Origin: Actinobacteria bacterium OV450
GTDB lineage: Bacteria > Actinomycetota > Actinomycetes > Streptomycetales > Streptomycetaceae
DNA length: 64,000 nucleotides
Direction of reading: 5' to 3'
NCBI GenBank assembly: GCA_001298555.1
Contig: LJCW01000098.1
Coordinates: 1 to 64,000, forward strand
The position numbers were made by a program, and so were the translations under genes. Below the pieces are notes generated by a model that saw only the letters and a list, made by a program, of their open reading frames with translations, was not told the origin of the DNA and did not search any database. Of the stretch, positions 24,654 through 33,780 are shown in pieces. Within the stretch, counting starts at the first letter, position 1; each line of letters opens with the position of its first letter.

Positions 24654-25613
24654 ATGCGTGCCGACCGCGTCTTCGCGTACGGCGCCACGGCGGGCCTGAT
24701 CGGCGACCGGATCCTCGGTGATCCGCGCCGAGGGCACCCCGTGGCCGCCTTCGGACGAGCAGCCGCCGCCGTCGAACGCGCCCTGTGGCGCGACGACCGC
24801 GCCCGGGGCCTCGTCCACACCCTCGTGTGCGCCGGGGGCGCGGCCGCCGTCGGCGCGCTGGGCGCCCGCGCCGTGCGCTCCCGGCCCGCGGCCGCCCGTA
24901 TCGCCCTGACCGCGGCGGCCACCTGGGCCGTCGTCGGCGGAACCTCGCTGGGCCGGGAGGCCCGCGCCATCGGCGGCGCGCTCGCCGCCGGGGATGCCGA
25001 GGTGGCCCGGGAGCGGCTGCCGCACCTGTGCGGGCGCGATCCGCAGGCCCTGGACGAGCAGCAGATGGCCCGCGCCGTCGTGGAGTCGGTCGCCGAGAAC
25101 ACCTCCGACGCCGTCGTCGGGGCCCTGGTGTGGGGCGCCGTCGCCGGGGTACCCGGACTGCTGGCGTTCCGCGCCGTGAACACCCTCGACGCAATGGTGG
25201 GCCACAGGTCGCCGCGCTACCTGCGCTACGGCTGGGCCTCCGCACGGCTCGACGACCTCGCGGGCTGGCCGGGCGCCCGGCTGACGGCCCTGGCCGCCGT
25301 ACTGGCCGGACCCGACCGGCGGGGAGCCGTACGGGCCTGGCGTGCGGACGCCGCGAAGCACCCGAGCCCGAACGCCGGGCCCGTGGAGGCCTCGTTCGCC
25401 GGGGCGCTCGGCGTACGGCTGGGGGGCAGCCTGGCGTACGGGGGCCGGGTCGAGCACCGGGCCGTGCTGAACGGCGACGCGGGGCGGCCGGTGGAGGTGG
25501 CGGACATCGAACGGGCGGTACGGCTGTCACGGCAGGTGACGTGGCTGGCCCTGGGGGCGTGTGTGGCACTGCGCTGTGCGGTGACCCGTGGAACTGGGAG
25601 GGGACGCCGGTGA
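24654..25613 (+). CDS. cobD: adenosylcobinamide-phosphate synthase CobD/CbiB
   Basis: 319-aa membrane protein that attaches aminopropanol or its phosphate to adenosylcobyric acid. Family segments are seen: [18 protein letters not shown] near residue 18, [16 protein letters not shown] near 142, [18 protein letters not shown] and a C-terminal [23 protein letters not shown]. There is no good Shine-Dalgarno before the ATG at 24654, which may let the riboswitch control initiation. It is the first gene of the cobalamin operon, and its stop overlaps the cobQ start. Confidence 0.92.
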   Translation: MRADRVFAYGATAGLIGDRILGDPRRGHPVAAFGRAAAAVERALWRDDRARGLVHTLVCAGGAAAVGALGARAVRSRPAAARIALTAAATWAVVGGTSLGREARAIGGALAAGDAEVARERLPHLCGRDPQALDEQQMARAVVESVAENTSDAVVGALVWGAVAGVPGLLAFRAVNTLDAMVGHRSPRYLRYGWASARLDDLAGWPGARLTALAAVLAGPDRRGAVRAWRADAAKHPSPNAGPVEASFAGALGVRLGGSLAYGGRVEHRAVLNGDAGRPVEVADIERAVRLSRQVTWLALGACVALRCAVTRGTGRGRR

Positions 25614-27130
25614 GCGGCGGAAAGCTGGGCGGGGGACTCCTCGTCGCCGGCACGACCTCGGACGCCGGCAAGAGCGTGGTCACGGCGGGCATCTGCCGCT
25701 GGCTGGCCCGGCAGGGCGTGAAGGTGGCGCCGTTCAAGGCGCAGAACATGTCGCTGAACTCGTTCGTGACGCGCGAGGGCGCCGAGATCGGACGGGCGCA
25801 GGCGATGCAGGCCCAGGCGGCGTGCGTGGAGCCGACGGCGCTGATGAACCCCGTGCTGCTCAAGCCCGGCGGCGACCGCAGCAGCCAGGTGGTGCTGCTG
25901 GGCAGGCCGGTGGGCGAGATGAGTGCGCGCGGCTACCACGGGGGCAGGCAGGAACAGCTCCTCGGGGTCGTCACGGACTGCCTGGAGCAGCTGCGGGGCA
26001 CGTATGACGCCGTGATCTGCGAGGGGGCCGGCAGTCCGGCCGAGATCAACCTGCGCCGGACCGACATCGTGAACATGGGCATCGCGCGGGCCGCGCGGTT
26101 CCCGGTCGTCGTGGTCGGGGACATCGACCGGGGCGGGGTGTTCGCGTCCTTCTTCGGGACGACGGCGCTGCTGTCCCCCGAGGACCAGTCCCTGATCGCC
26201 GGCTACATGGTGAACAAGTTCCGCGGCGACGTGTCGCTGCTGGAGCCGGGGATGGAGATGCTGCGTTCCCTCACCGGGCGGGCGACGTACGGCGTGCTCC
26301 CCTTCCGGCACGGACTGGGCATCGACGAGGAGGACGGGCTCCGGGTCTCCCTGCGGGGCGCGGTGCGCGAGTCGGTCGTGGCACCGCCGGTCGGCGAGGA
26401 CGTGCTGCGGGTCGCGGTCTGCGCGGTGCCGCTGATGTCGAACTTCACGGACGTCGACGCGCTGGCCGCGGAGCCGGGCGTGGTGGTGCGCTTCGTGGAC
26501 CGGGCCGACGAACTGGCCGACGCGGACCTGGTCGTCGTACCGGGTACGCGCGGCACGGTGAAGGCACTGGAGTGGCTGCGGGAGCGCGGGCTGGCCGATG
26601 CGCTGCTGCGGCGGGCCGCGGAGGGCCGCCCGGTGCTGGGCATCTGCGGCGGCTTCCAGGCGCTGGGCGAGCACATCGAGGACGAGGTCGAGTCGAAGGC
26701 CGGCTCGGTGGCGGGGCTCGGGCTGCTGCCGGTGCGCGTGCGGTTCGCGGTGGAGAAGACCCTGGCGCGGCCGGAGGGCACGGCGCTGGGCGAGCCGGTG
26801 ACCGGCTACGAGATCCACCACGGGGTGGCCGAGGTCCTGGGCGGCGAGCCGTTCCTGGACGGCTGCCGGGTCGGGTCGGTGTGGGGCACCCACTGGCACG
26901 GCTCGCTGGAGTCGGACGGCTTCCGCCGGGCGTTCCTGCGGGAGGTCGCGGCTGCCGCCGGGCGCCGCTTCGTCCCGGCGCCCGACACGTCGTTCTCGGC
27001 GCTGCGGGAGCAACAGCTGGACCTGCTCGGCGACCTGATCGAGGAGCACGCCGACACGCGCGCACTGCTGGGTCTGATCGAGGGCGGCGCCCCCGCGGGC
27101 CTGCCCTTCCTCCCCCCGGGCGCGCCGTGA
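25610..27130 (+). CDS. cobQ: cobyric acid synthase CobQ/CbiP
   Basis: 506-aa glutamine-dependent amidotransferase that amidates four side chains of adenosylcobyrinate a,c-diamide. The N-terminal P-loop-like [11 protein letters not shown] (residues 14-24), [11 protein letters not shown] and the [14 protein letters not shown] segment form the synthase part. The class I glutaminase domain in the C-terminal third has its Cys in [10 protein letters not shown] and the His-containing [11 protein letters not shown] at 25610 overlaps the cobD stop by 4 bp, with GGGAGGGG upstream. Confidence 0.94.
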   Translation: MSGGKLGGGLLVAGTTSDAGKSVVTAGICRWLARQGVKVAPFKAQNMSLNSFVTREGAEIGRAQAMQAQAACVEPTALMNPVLLKPGGDRSSQVVLLGRPVGEMSARGYHGGRQEQLLGVVTDCLEQLRGTYDAVICEGAGSPAEINLRRTDIVNMGIARAARFPVVVVGDIDRGGVFASFFGTTALLSPEDQSLIAGYMVNKFRGDVSLLEPGMEMLRSLTGRATYGVLPFRHGLGIDEEDGLRVSLRGAVRESVVAPPVGEDVLRVAVCAVPLMSNFTDVDALAAEPGVVVRFVDRADELADADLVVVPGTRGTVKALEWLRERGLADALLRRAAEGRPVLGICGGFQALGEHIEDEVESKAGSVAGLGLLPVRVRFAVEKTLARPEGTALGEPVTGYEIHHGVAEVLGGEPFLDGCRVGSVWGTHWHGSLESDGFRRAFLREVAAAAGRRFVPAPDTSFSALREQQLDLLGDLIEEHADTRALLGLIEGGAPAGLPFLPPGAP

Positions 27131-27254
27131 CGGGCCGGGCCCGCCTCCGCGCGGCGGCCGCCCCCGGCCGTACCGCACGCACGCCGGGCCGCAGTGCCCG
27201 CAGCCGTGCCCGTACCCGTATCCGTACCCGTGCACACGAAGGAGGGGCCACCGC

Positions 27255-29414
27255 ATGAGCACGCCCTACCCGTTCACCGCCGTGGTCGGCCAGGCCGACC
27301 TGCGCCTGGCGCTGCTGCTCAACGCCGTGAGTCCCGCGGTCGGCGGCGTGCTCGTGCGCGGCGAGAAGGGGACCGCCAAGTCCACCGCCGTGCGTGCCCT
27401 GTCGGCGCTGCTGCCGCAGGTGGACGTCGTACCCGGCTGCCGGTTCTCCTGCGCGCCCGGCGCCCCGGATCCGGCCTGCCCCGACGGCCCGCACGAGCCC
27501 GGCCCCGGATCCGCACGGCCCGCGCGCATGGTGGAGCTGCCCGTCGGCGCGTCCGAGGACCGCCTCGTCGGTGCCCTCGACATCGAACGGGCCCTTGCGG
27601 AGGGCGTGAAGGCCTTCGAGCCCGGCCTGCTGGCCGACGCCCACCGCGGGATCCTGTACGTCGACGAGGTCAACCTGCTCCACGACCACCTCATCGACCT
27701 GCTGCTCGACGCCGCCGCCATGGGCGCCTCCTACGTGGAGCGCGAGGGCGTCTCCGTCCGGCACGCGGCCCGGTTCCTGCTCGTCGGCACCATGAACCCC
27801 GAAGAGGGCGAACTGCGGCCGCAGCTGCTCGACCGGTTCGGGCTGACCGTGGAGGTCGCCGCCTCCCGGGAGCCCGCGCAGCGCGTCGAGGTGGTGCGCC
27901 GCAGGCTCGCGTACGAGGACGACCCCGCGGGCTTCGCGGGCCGCTGGGCCGGGGACGAGCAGGAGGTGCGCGCCCGGGTCGTGGCCGCCCGCGCCCTGCT
28001 CCCCCAGGTGGTGCTGGGTGACACCGCCCTGCTGCAGATCGCCGCCGCCTGCGCCGGGTTCGAGGTCGACGGCATGCGCGCCGACATCGTGATGGCCCGG
28101 ACCGCGACCGCGCTCGCGGCCTGGGCTGGGCGCACCTCCGTACGCAAGGAGGACGTCCGCCAGGCCGCCCTGCTGGCGCTCCCCCACCGGCGCCGGCGCA
28201 ACCCCTTCGACGCGCCCGGCCTCGACGAGGACAAGCTCGACGAGATCCTGGACCGCTTCCCCGACGAGGAGCCGGACGACGAGCCCGACCCCGGGCCCGG
28301 GGGTCCCGAAGACGGCGGCCCCGAAGACGACGGCCCCGACGGCGGGGGCGGTGGGGTCCCGCCGCAGAGCGGACCCGAGGCACCCGGAGCGCCGCGGTCC
28401 CCTGAGGCCCCCGGAGCGCAGGACGACCCGGCCCCCTCGGCCCCGGACGCACCGGAGGCCCCCGAGCGGCAGCCCGCGTCCCAGGACGGGGCGGCGCCCG
28501 AGCAGGCCGCCGTACGGGCCGCCGAGCCGTTCCGGACCAAGGTGCTCAGCGTGCCGGGCCTCGGCGAGGGCGCGTCCGGGCGGCGTTCACGCGCCCGGAC
28601 CGCGCACGGCCGGACCACCGGCTCCCAGCGCCCCCGCGGCCAGCTGACGAAACTGCACCTCGCGGCGACCGTCCAGGCCGCCGCCCCGCACCAGAGGGCG
28701 CGCGGGCGGGCCGGGCGCGGTCTGGTGATCCGCAAGGACGACCTGCGCCAGGCCACCCGGGAGGGCCGCGAGGGCAACCTGGTCCTGTTCGTGGTCGACG
28801 CGTCCGGCTCGATGGCCGCCCGGCAGCGCATGAGCGCGGTCAAGGGCGCGGTGCTCTCGCTGCTGCTGGACGCCTACCAGCGCCGTGACAAGGTCGGCCT
28901 GATCACCTTCCGCGGCGCGGCCGCCGAGCTGGCGCTGCCGCCCACCTCCTCGGTGGACGCGGCCGCGGCCCGGCTCGAGCAGCTGCCGACGGGCGGGCGC
29001 ACCCCGCTCGCCGCCGGCCTGCTCAAGGCCCACGAGGTGCTGCGGATCGAGCGGCTGCGCGATCCCAGCCGCCGTCCGCTGCTCGTGGTCGTCACCGACG
29101 GGCGGGCGACCTCCGCGGGTTCCGCCGGTTCGGCCTCCGCGGCCGGTTCCGCCGGCGGCCGGGCGGCCGGCTCGCCGCGCGAGCTGGCCGGGCGCAGCGC
29201 CCGGCTGCTCCAGGCGCAGGGCGTCGCGTCCGTGGTCGTGGACTGCGAGTCGGGGCCGGTCCGGCTGGGGCTGGCCGGCGTACTGGCCGCCGACCTCGGC
29301 GGGCCCGCCGTCACGCTGGACGGGCTGCGGGCCGACTCGCTGGCCGGGCTCGTGAAGAACGTACGTACCGCAGGAACTTCCCCGTCTCACCACACCGCCA
29401 GGAGGGCCGCGTAA
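27255..29414 (+). CDS. fused magnesium/cobalt chelatase ATPase and VWA subunit (ChlI-ChlD type)
   Basis: 719-aa protein uniting an AAA+ ATPase (Walker A GEKGTAKST near residue 36, ILYVDEVNLL as Walker B, GTMNPEEGELRPQLLDR as sensor) with a long acidic Pro/Asp/Glu-rich linker (about 330-430). A C-terminal von Willebrand A domain with a MIDAS motif (DASGSMAARQ near 516) follows. In aerobic cobalamin synthesis such a subunit works with CobN to insert cobalt. CobN is not encoded in this window. GAAGGAGG precedes the ATG. The stop overlaps the cobO start (TAATG). Confidence 0.9.
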   Translation: MSTPYPFTAVVGQADLRLALLLNAVSPAVGGVLVRGEKGTAKSTAVRALSALLPQVDVVPGCRFSCAPGAPDPACPDGPHEPGPGSARPARMVELPVGASEDRLVGALDIERALAEGVKAFEPGLLADAHRGILYVDEVNLLHDHLIDLLLDAAAMGASYVEREGVSVRHAARFLLVGTMNPEEGELRPQLLDRFGLTVEVAASREPAQRVEVVRRRLAYEDDPAGFAGRWAGDEQEVRARVVAARALLPQVVLGDTALLQIAAACAGFEVDGMRADIVMARTATALAAWAGRTSVRKEDVRQAALLALPHRRRRNPFDAPGLDEDKLDEILDRFPDEEPDDEPDPGPGGPEDGGPEDDGPDGGGGGVPPQSGPEAPGAPRSPEAPGAQDDPAPSAPDAPEAPERQPASQDGAAPEQAAVRAAEPFRTKVLSVPGLGEGASGRRSRARTAHGRTTGSQRPRGQLTKLHLAATVQAAAPHQRARGRAGRGLVIRKDDLRQATREGREGNLVLFVVDASGSMAARQRMSAVKGAVLSLLLDAYQRRDKVGLITFRGAAAELALPPTSSVDAAAARLEQLPTGGRTPLAAGLLKAHEVLRIERLRDPSRRPLLVVVTDGRATSAGSAGSASAAGSAGGRAAGSPRELAGRSARLLQAQGVASVVVDCESGPVRLGLAGVLAADLGGPAVTLDGLRADSLAGLVKNVRTAGTSPSHHTARRAA

Positions 29415-30013
29415 TGCCGCAGGGACAGCCGACCGTCGTTCCGGACGACGGACTCACGACGCGCCAGCGCCGCAACCGCCCGCTCGTCTTCGTCCACACC
29501 GGCCCGGGCAAGGGCAAGTCGACGGCGGCCTTCGGGCTGGCGCTGCGCGCCTGGAACCAGGGCTGGCCGATCGGGGTGTTCCAGTTCGTCAAGTCGGCGA
29601 AGTGGAAGGTCGGCGAGGAGAACGCGCTCAAGGTGCTCGGCGCCTCCGGCGAGGGCGGCTCCGTCGTCTGGCACAAGATGGGCGAGGGCTGGTCCTGGGT
29701 CCAGCGGGACGCGCAGCTCGACAACGAGCAGGCGGCCAAGGAGGGCTGGGAGCAGGTCAAGCGCGACCTGGCCGCCGAGACGCACAAGCTGTACGTCCTC
29801 GACGAGTTCGCGTACCCGATGCACTGGGGCTGGATCGACGTCGACGAGGTCATCGAGGTGCTCCGCAACCGTCCCGGTACCCAGCACGTGGTGATCACCG
29901 GACGCAACGCCCCCGAGAAGCTGGTGGAGTTCGCGGACCTGGTGACCGAGATGACCAAGGTCAAGCATCCGATGGACGCCGGCCAGAAGGGCCAGAAGGG
30001 CATCGAGTGGTGA
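29414..30013 (+). CDS. cobO: cob(I)yrinic acid a,c-diamide adenosyltransferase CobO
   Basis: 199-aa ATP:corrinoid adenosyltransferase of the CobA/CobO P-loop type. TGPGKGKSTAAFG near residue 29 is the phosphate-binding loop, KMGEGWSWVQRD and LDEFAYPMHWGWID are family segments, and VITGRNAPEKLVEFADLVTEM closes the domain. It forms the cobalt-carbon bond. The ATG overlaps the chelatase stop and the TGA overlaps the cobB GTG, so three genes are translationally coupled. Confidence 0.95.
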   Translation: MPQGQPTVVPDDGLTTRQRRNRPLVFVHTGPGKGKSTAAFGLALRAWNQGWPIGVFQFVKSAKWKVGEENALKVLGASGEGGSVVWHKMGEGWSWVQRDAQLDNEQAAKEGWEQVKRDLAAETHKLYVLDEFAYPMHWGWIDVDEVIEVLRNRPGTQHVVITGRNAPEKLVEFADLVTEMTKVKHPMDAGQKGQKGIEW

Positions 30014-31425
30014 GATCGCAGCACGTTCCGCGCCTGGTCGTCGCCGCGCCGTCCTCCGGCAGCGGCAAGACCACGGTCGCGACGGGCCTGATGGCGGCCT
30101 TCTCGGAGCGCGGCCTCGCCGTGTCCCCGCACAAGGCCGGGCCCGACTACATCGACCCCGGCTACCACGCGCTGGCCACGGGCCGGCCGGGGCGCAACCT
30201 GGACGCCTTCATGTGCGGGCCGGAGCTGGTGGCGCCGCTGTTCGCGCACGGGGCCGCCGGGTGCGACCTGGCGGTCGTCGAGGGCGTGATGGGCCTCTAC
30301 GACGGGGCCGCGGGGCGGGGTGAGCTGGCGTCGACGGCGCAGGTCGCGAAGTTGCTGCGGGCGCCGGTGGTGCTGGTGGTCGACGCCTCCTCGCAGTCGC
30401 GGTCGGTGGCGGCGCTGGTGCACGGCTTCGCGTCGTTCGACCCGCAGGTGCGCCTGGGCGGCGTGATCCTGAACAAGGTGGGCTCCGACCGGCACGAGGC
30501 GATGCTGCGGGAGGCGCTGGAGGAGGCCGGGATGCCGGTCCTCGGTGTGCTCCGGCGGGCTCCGCAGGTGGCTGCACCCTCGCGGCACCTGGGACTGGTC
30601 CCGGTGGCCGAGCGGCGGTCGGACGCGCTGTCCTCCGTCGCCGCGCTGGCGGAGCAGGTCCGGGCGGGCTGCGATCTGGACGCCCTGATGGCCCTGGCCC
30701 GCACGGCACCGCCGCTGGACTGCGAGGCGTGGTCTCCGGAGGGTCCCGGGACGCCGGACGGGCCCGGGCAGGGCACCGGCGCCGGCGCCCCCGCGGTCGT
30801 GGGCCCAGCCACCGGCGGAGGGCCGGTGGTCGCGGTCGCGGGCGGGGCCGCGTTCACGTTCTCCTACGCCGAGCACTCGGAGTTGCTCACCGCGGCCGGG
30901 GCGGAGGTCGTCACCTTCGACCCCCTGCGGGACGAGGCGCTGCCCGACGGCACCGCCGGCCTGGTGATCGGCGGCGGCTTCCCGGAGGTCTACGCGCCCG
31001 AACTGTCCGCCAACGAACCGCTGCGGGCGGCCGTGGCCGCCTTCGCCGCGGCCGGCGGCCCGGTCGCCGCCGAGTGCGCCGGGCTGCTGTACCTCGCGCG
31101 GTCGCTGGACGGGAAGCCCATGTGCGGGGTCCTGGACGCCGACGCGCGGATGTCGGAGCGCCTGACCCTGGGCTACCGCGAGGCCGTCGCGGTGTCCGAC
31201 AGCGCCCTCGCCGCCACCGGTACCCGGCTGCGCGGCCACGAGTTCCACCGCACGGTGATCGAACCCGGCGCCAGCGCCGCCCCGGCCTGGGGGTTCACGC
31301 ACCCCGAACGCCGCGTCGAGGGCTTCGTACAGCGGGGTGTGCACGCCAGCTACCTGCACACGCACTGGGCGGCGGAGCCCTCCGTGGCCCGGCGTTTCGC
31401 GCAAGCGGCGGCAGCGCACCGGTGA
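30010..31425 (+). CDS. cobB: cobyrinate a,c-diamide synthase CobB/CbiA
   Basis: 471-aa glutamine amidotransferase that amidates side chains a and c of (hydrogeno)byrinate. SSGSGKTTVATGLM near residue 15 is the ATP-binding loop, HKAGPDYIDPGYH and VEGVMGLYDG follow, and the glutaminase domain has Cys in AECAGLLYL and a closing HASYLHTHW. A Gly/Pro-rich insert around residues 240-265 separates the domains. The GTG at 30010 overlaps the cobO stop by 4 bp. It is the last gene of the plus-strand run before a convergent ZIP gene. Confidence 0.94.
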   Translation: MRSQHVPRLVVAAPSSGSGKTTVATGLMAAFSERGLAVSPHKAGPDYIDPGYHALATGRPGRNLDAFMCGPELVAPLFAHGAAGCDLAVVEGVMGLYDGAAGRGELASTAQVAKLLRAPVVLVVDASSQSRSVAALVHGFASFDPQVRLGGVILNKVGSDRHEAMLREALEEAGMPVLGVLRRAPQVAAPSRHLGLVPVAERRSDALSSVAALAEQVRAGCDLDALMALARTAPPLDCEAWSPEGPGTPDGPGQGTGAGAPAVVGPATGGGPVVAVAGGAAFTFSYAEHSELLTAAGAEVVTFDPLRDEALPDGTAGLVIGGGFPEVYAPELSANEPLRAAVAAFAAAGGPVAAECAGLLYLARSLDGKPMCGVLDADARMSERLTLGYREAVAVSDSALAATGTRLRGHEFHRTVIEPGASAAPAWGFTHPERRVEGFVQRGVHASYLHTHWAAEPSVARRFAQAAAAHR

Positions 31426-31427
31426 CA

Positions 31428-32153
31428 TCAGTCCGCGAGGCCCACCACCAGCCAGATCCCGGCCACCCCGCCCACCGTGCACATCAGCGTGGACAGGGCG
31501 GGGTGCTTGTGGTGCGCCTCGGGCAGGATCTCGGCGGCCGCGAGGTACAGCAGGGCGCCGCCGAAGAAGCCGAGGTACGCCCCGAGAGGTTCCTCCGGAA
31601 GGGTGAACAGCGCGGTGGACGCCGCGCCCAGTACGGGGGCCACCGCGTCCGCGAAGAGCATCATCAACGCCTTGCGGCGGGCGTTGCCGTACAGCCGGGT
31701 GAGCGTGTAGGTGTTGAACCCGTCGGCGAAGTCGTGCGTGATGACGGCCAGCGACACGGCCACGCCCATCCCGCCGCCGACCTGGAAGGCCGCGCCCAGG
31801 GCGACGCCGTCGGCGAAACTGTGGCCGACCATCGCCGCAGCCGCCGTCAGCCCGACCTCGGGGACGCGGCCGCCGTTCTCGGCGCCGTGCGCGGCCTGCC
31901 GTACCGCCAGCAGGCGTTCCACGACGTGCGCGACGAGGAACCCGGCCACGAAGAGCAGCAGGGCGAGCGGAACACCGAACACCTCGCGGCCGGCCGCGCG
32001 CAGCGACTCCGGCAGCAGGTCGAGGCCCACGACGCCGAGCATCATCCCGCCGGCCAGGCCCAGCACGAGGTGGCGGCGGTCGGTGACGCGCTGCGCCGTC
32101 CATCCGCCCGCCAGGGTCATCAGGAACGCGCCCAACGCCACGATCACGGCCAT
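31428..32153 (-). CDS. ZIP family metal transporter
   Basis: 241-aa ZIP-type divalent metal transporter with about eight hydrophobic segments. Metal-site motifs are HSFADGVALG and HDFADGFNTY in the central helices and LPEAHHKHP near the end. ATG 32153 begins the first helix; an in-frame start at 32213 would add a hydrophilic 20-residue extension and is less likely. It ends 2 bp from the convergent cobB gene and diverges from cobC. Uptake of zinc or possibly cobalt is conceivable in this context, but specificity cannot be read from the sequence. Confidence 0.85.
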   Translation of the reverse strand: MAVIVALGAFLMTLAGGWTAQRVTDRRHLVLGLAGGMMLGVVGLDLLPESLRAAGREVFGVPLALLLFVAGFLVAHVVERLLAVRQAAHGAENGGRVPEVGLTAAAAMVGHSFADGVALGAAFQVGGGMGVAVSLAVITHDFADGFNTYTLTRLYGNARRKALMMLFADAVAPVLGAASTALFTLPEEPLGAYLGFFGGALLYLAAAEILPEAHHKHPALSTLMCTVGGVAGIWLVVGLAD

Positions 32154-32239
32154 GTGCCCCTGAATACCGACTCCTCGCCCCGTGTGCACGTGCGCGCGCG
32201 GGCGGCGGGTCACGAACCATTGACGACAACGGAGGGGGC

Positions 32240-33670
32240 ATGAACCCGGTGGGCGAGTACGCGACGCAGCTGGTGGTCGGGGTCGGCGGACGCGCGGGGG
32301 TGTCCGTGGCGGAGGTCTGCGCCCTGGTCGAGGAGACGCTGCGGGGGGCCGGGCTGGCCGCGGGGGCGGTGAAGGCGCTGGCCACGGTGGAGTCGAAAGC
32401 CCGCGGGGGGGGGATCGCGGGTGCGGCGGAACGTTTCGGCGTGCCGCTGCTGAGCTATCCCGCCGAGGAGCTGGCGGGCGTCCTCGTTCCGCACCCCTCC
32501 GATGCGGTGCGCGAGGCCACCGGGACCTCCTCGGTGGCGGAGGCCGCGGCGCTCGCGGGCGGCGGGGAGCTGCTCGTCCCGAAGCGCCGCTCGGTGGCGG
32601 CGACCTGTGCCGTGGCCACCGCGCAGGCGCACGACCTGCGCCACCACGGGGACGCGGAGGTGCGCGGCGACGGCGGCGCGCTGGTCGACCTCGCGGTGAA
32701 CGTACGGGCGCACACCCCGCCCGAGTGGCTCAGGCAGCGCATCGCGGCTTCGCTCGACGGTCTTTCCGCATATCCCGACGGGCGGGCCGCCCGCGCGGCG
32801 GTGGCGGCTCGGCACGGGCTGCCGGCCGAGCGGGTGCTGTTGACGTCCGGGGCCGCCGAGGCGTTCGTGCTGATCGCGCGGGCCCTGGGCGCGCAGCACC
32901 CGGTGGTCGTGCACCCGCAGTTCACGGAGCCGGAGGCCGCCCTGCGCGACGCGGGGCGCACGGTGGAGCGGGTGGTGCTGCGGGCGGCGGACGGGTTCCG
33001 GCTGGATCCGGCGGCGGTGCCGGAGGAAGCAGACCTGGTGGTGGTGGGCAACCCGACCAACCCGACGTCCGTCCTGCACCCGGCGCAGGCGCTGGCCGCG
33101 CTGGCCCGGCCGGGCCGCATCCTCGTCGTGGACGAGGCGTTCATGGACGCGGTGCCGGGCGAGCGGGAGGCGCTGGCCGGGCGGACGGACCTGCCGGGTC
33201 TGGTGGTGCTGCGCAGCCTGACCAAGACGTGGGGCCTGGCGGGGCTGCGGATCGGTTACGTGCTGGCCGAGCCCGAGGTGATCGCGAAGCTGGCGGCGGC
33301 GCAGCCGCTGTGGCCGGTGTCGACGCCGGCGCTGGTGGCGGCGGAGGCCTGTGTGACCCCGGCGGCGCTGGCGGCCGCGGAGGCCGCGGCCCGCCAGATC
33401 GCGGTGGACCGGGAGCACCTGCTCGCGGGACTCGCGGAGTTCGAGGAGATCTCGGTGTCGGGGGTGGCGGCGGGGCCGTTCGTCCTGATCCGGGTGGAGG
33501 GCGCCGCGGAGGTCCGCACGCGGCTGCGCGCGCTCGGTTTCGCGGTCCGCCGCGGGGACACCTTCCCGGGCCTGGACGACTCCTGGCTCCGCCTGGCGGT
33601 CCGGGACCGGGCGACGACGGGGCGTCTGCTCCAGGCCCTCGACCACGCGCTGGCGCTGACCGCACGCTGA
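32240..33670 (+). CDS. cobC: CobE/CbiG-like domain fused to CobC threonine-phosphate decarboxylase
   Basis: 476-aa two-domain protein. Residues 1-125 match the CobE/CbiG C-terminal domain (VVGVGGRAGVS, then KALATVESKARGGGI and LLSYPAEEL). Residues 140-476 are a fold-type I PLP enzyme of the CobC/HisC group with LTSGAAEAF, NPTNPT and the PLP lysine in RSLTKTWGLAGLRIGY. The second part should make aminopropanol phosphate for the nucleotide loop. GGAGGGG precedes the ATG at 32240. The same fusion is known in mycobacteria (Rv2231c-like). Confidence 0.88.
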   Translation: MNPVGEYATQLVVGVGGRAGVSVAEVCALVEETLRGAGLAAGAVKALATVESKARGGGIAGAAERFGVPLLSYPAEELAGVLVPHPSDAVREATGTSSVAEAAALAGGGELLVPKRRSVAATCAVATAQAHDLRHHGDAEVRGDGGALVDLAVNVRAHTPPEWLRQRIAASLDGLSAYPDGRAARAAVAARHGLPAERVLLTSGAAEAFVLIARALGAQHPVVVHPQFTEPEAALRDAGRTVERVVLRAADGFRLDPAAVPEEADLVVVGNPTNPTSVLHPAQALAALARPGRILVVDEAFMDAVPGEREALAGRTDLPGLVVLRSLTKTWGLAGLRIGYVLAEPEVIAKLAAAQPLWPVSTPALVAAEACVTPAALAAAEAAARQIAVDREHLLAGLAEFEEISVSGVAAGPFVLIRVEGAAEVRTRLRALGFAVRRGDTFPGLDDSWLRLAVRDRATTGRLLQALDHALALTAR

Positions 33671-33780
33671 CCTCCTGCGGCCCGCGACGTCGGGGGAGAT
33701 CCGGAAGCCCAGGCTCCGTTGGCGGGGCGGGCCGGGGTAGGCGATGATCACGGCAACAGCGGGGAACCGGGGGGTCGGGA

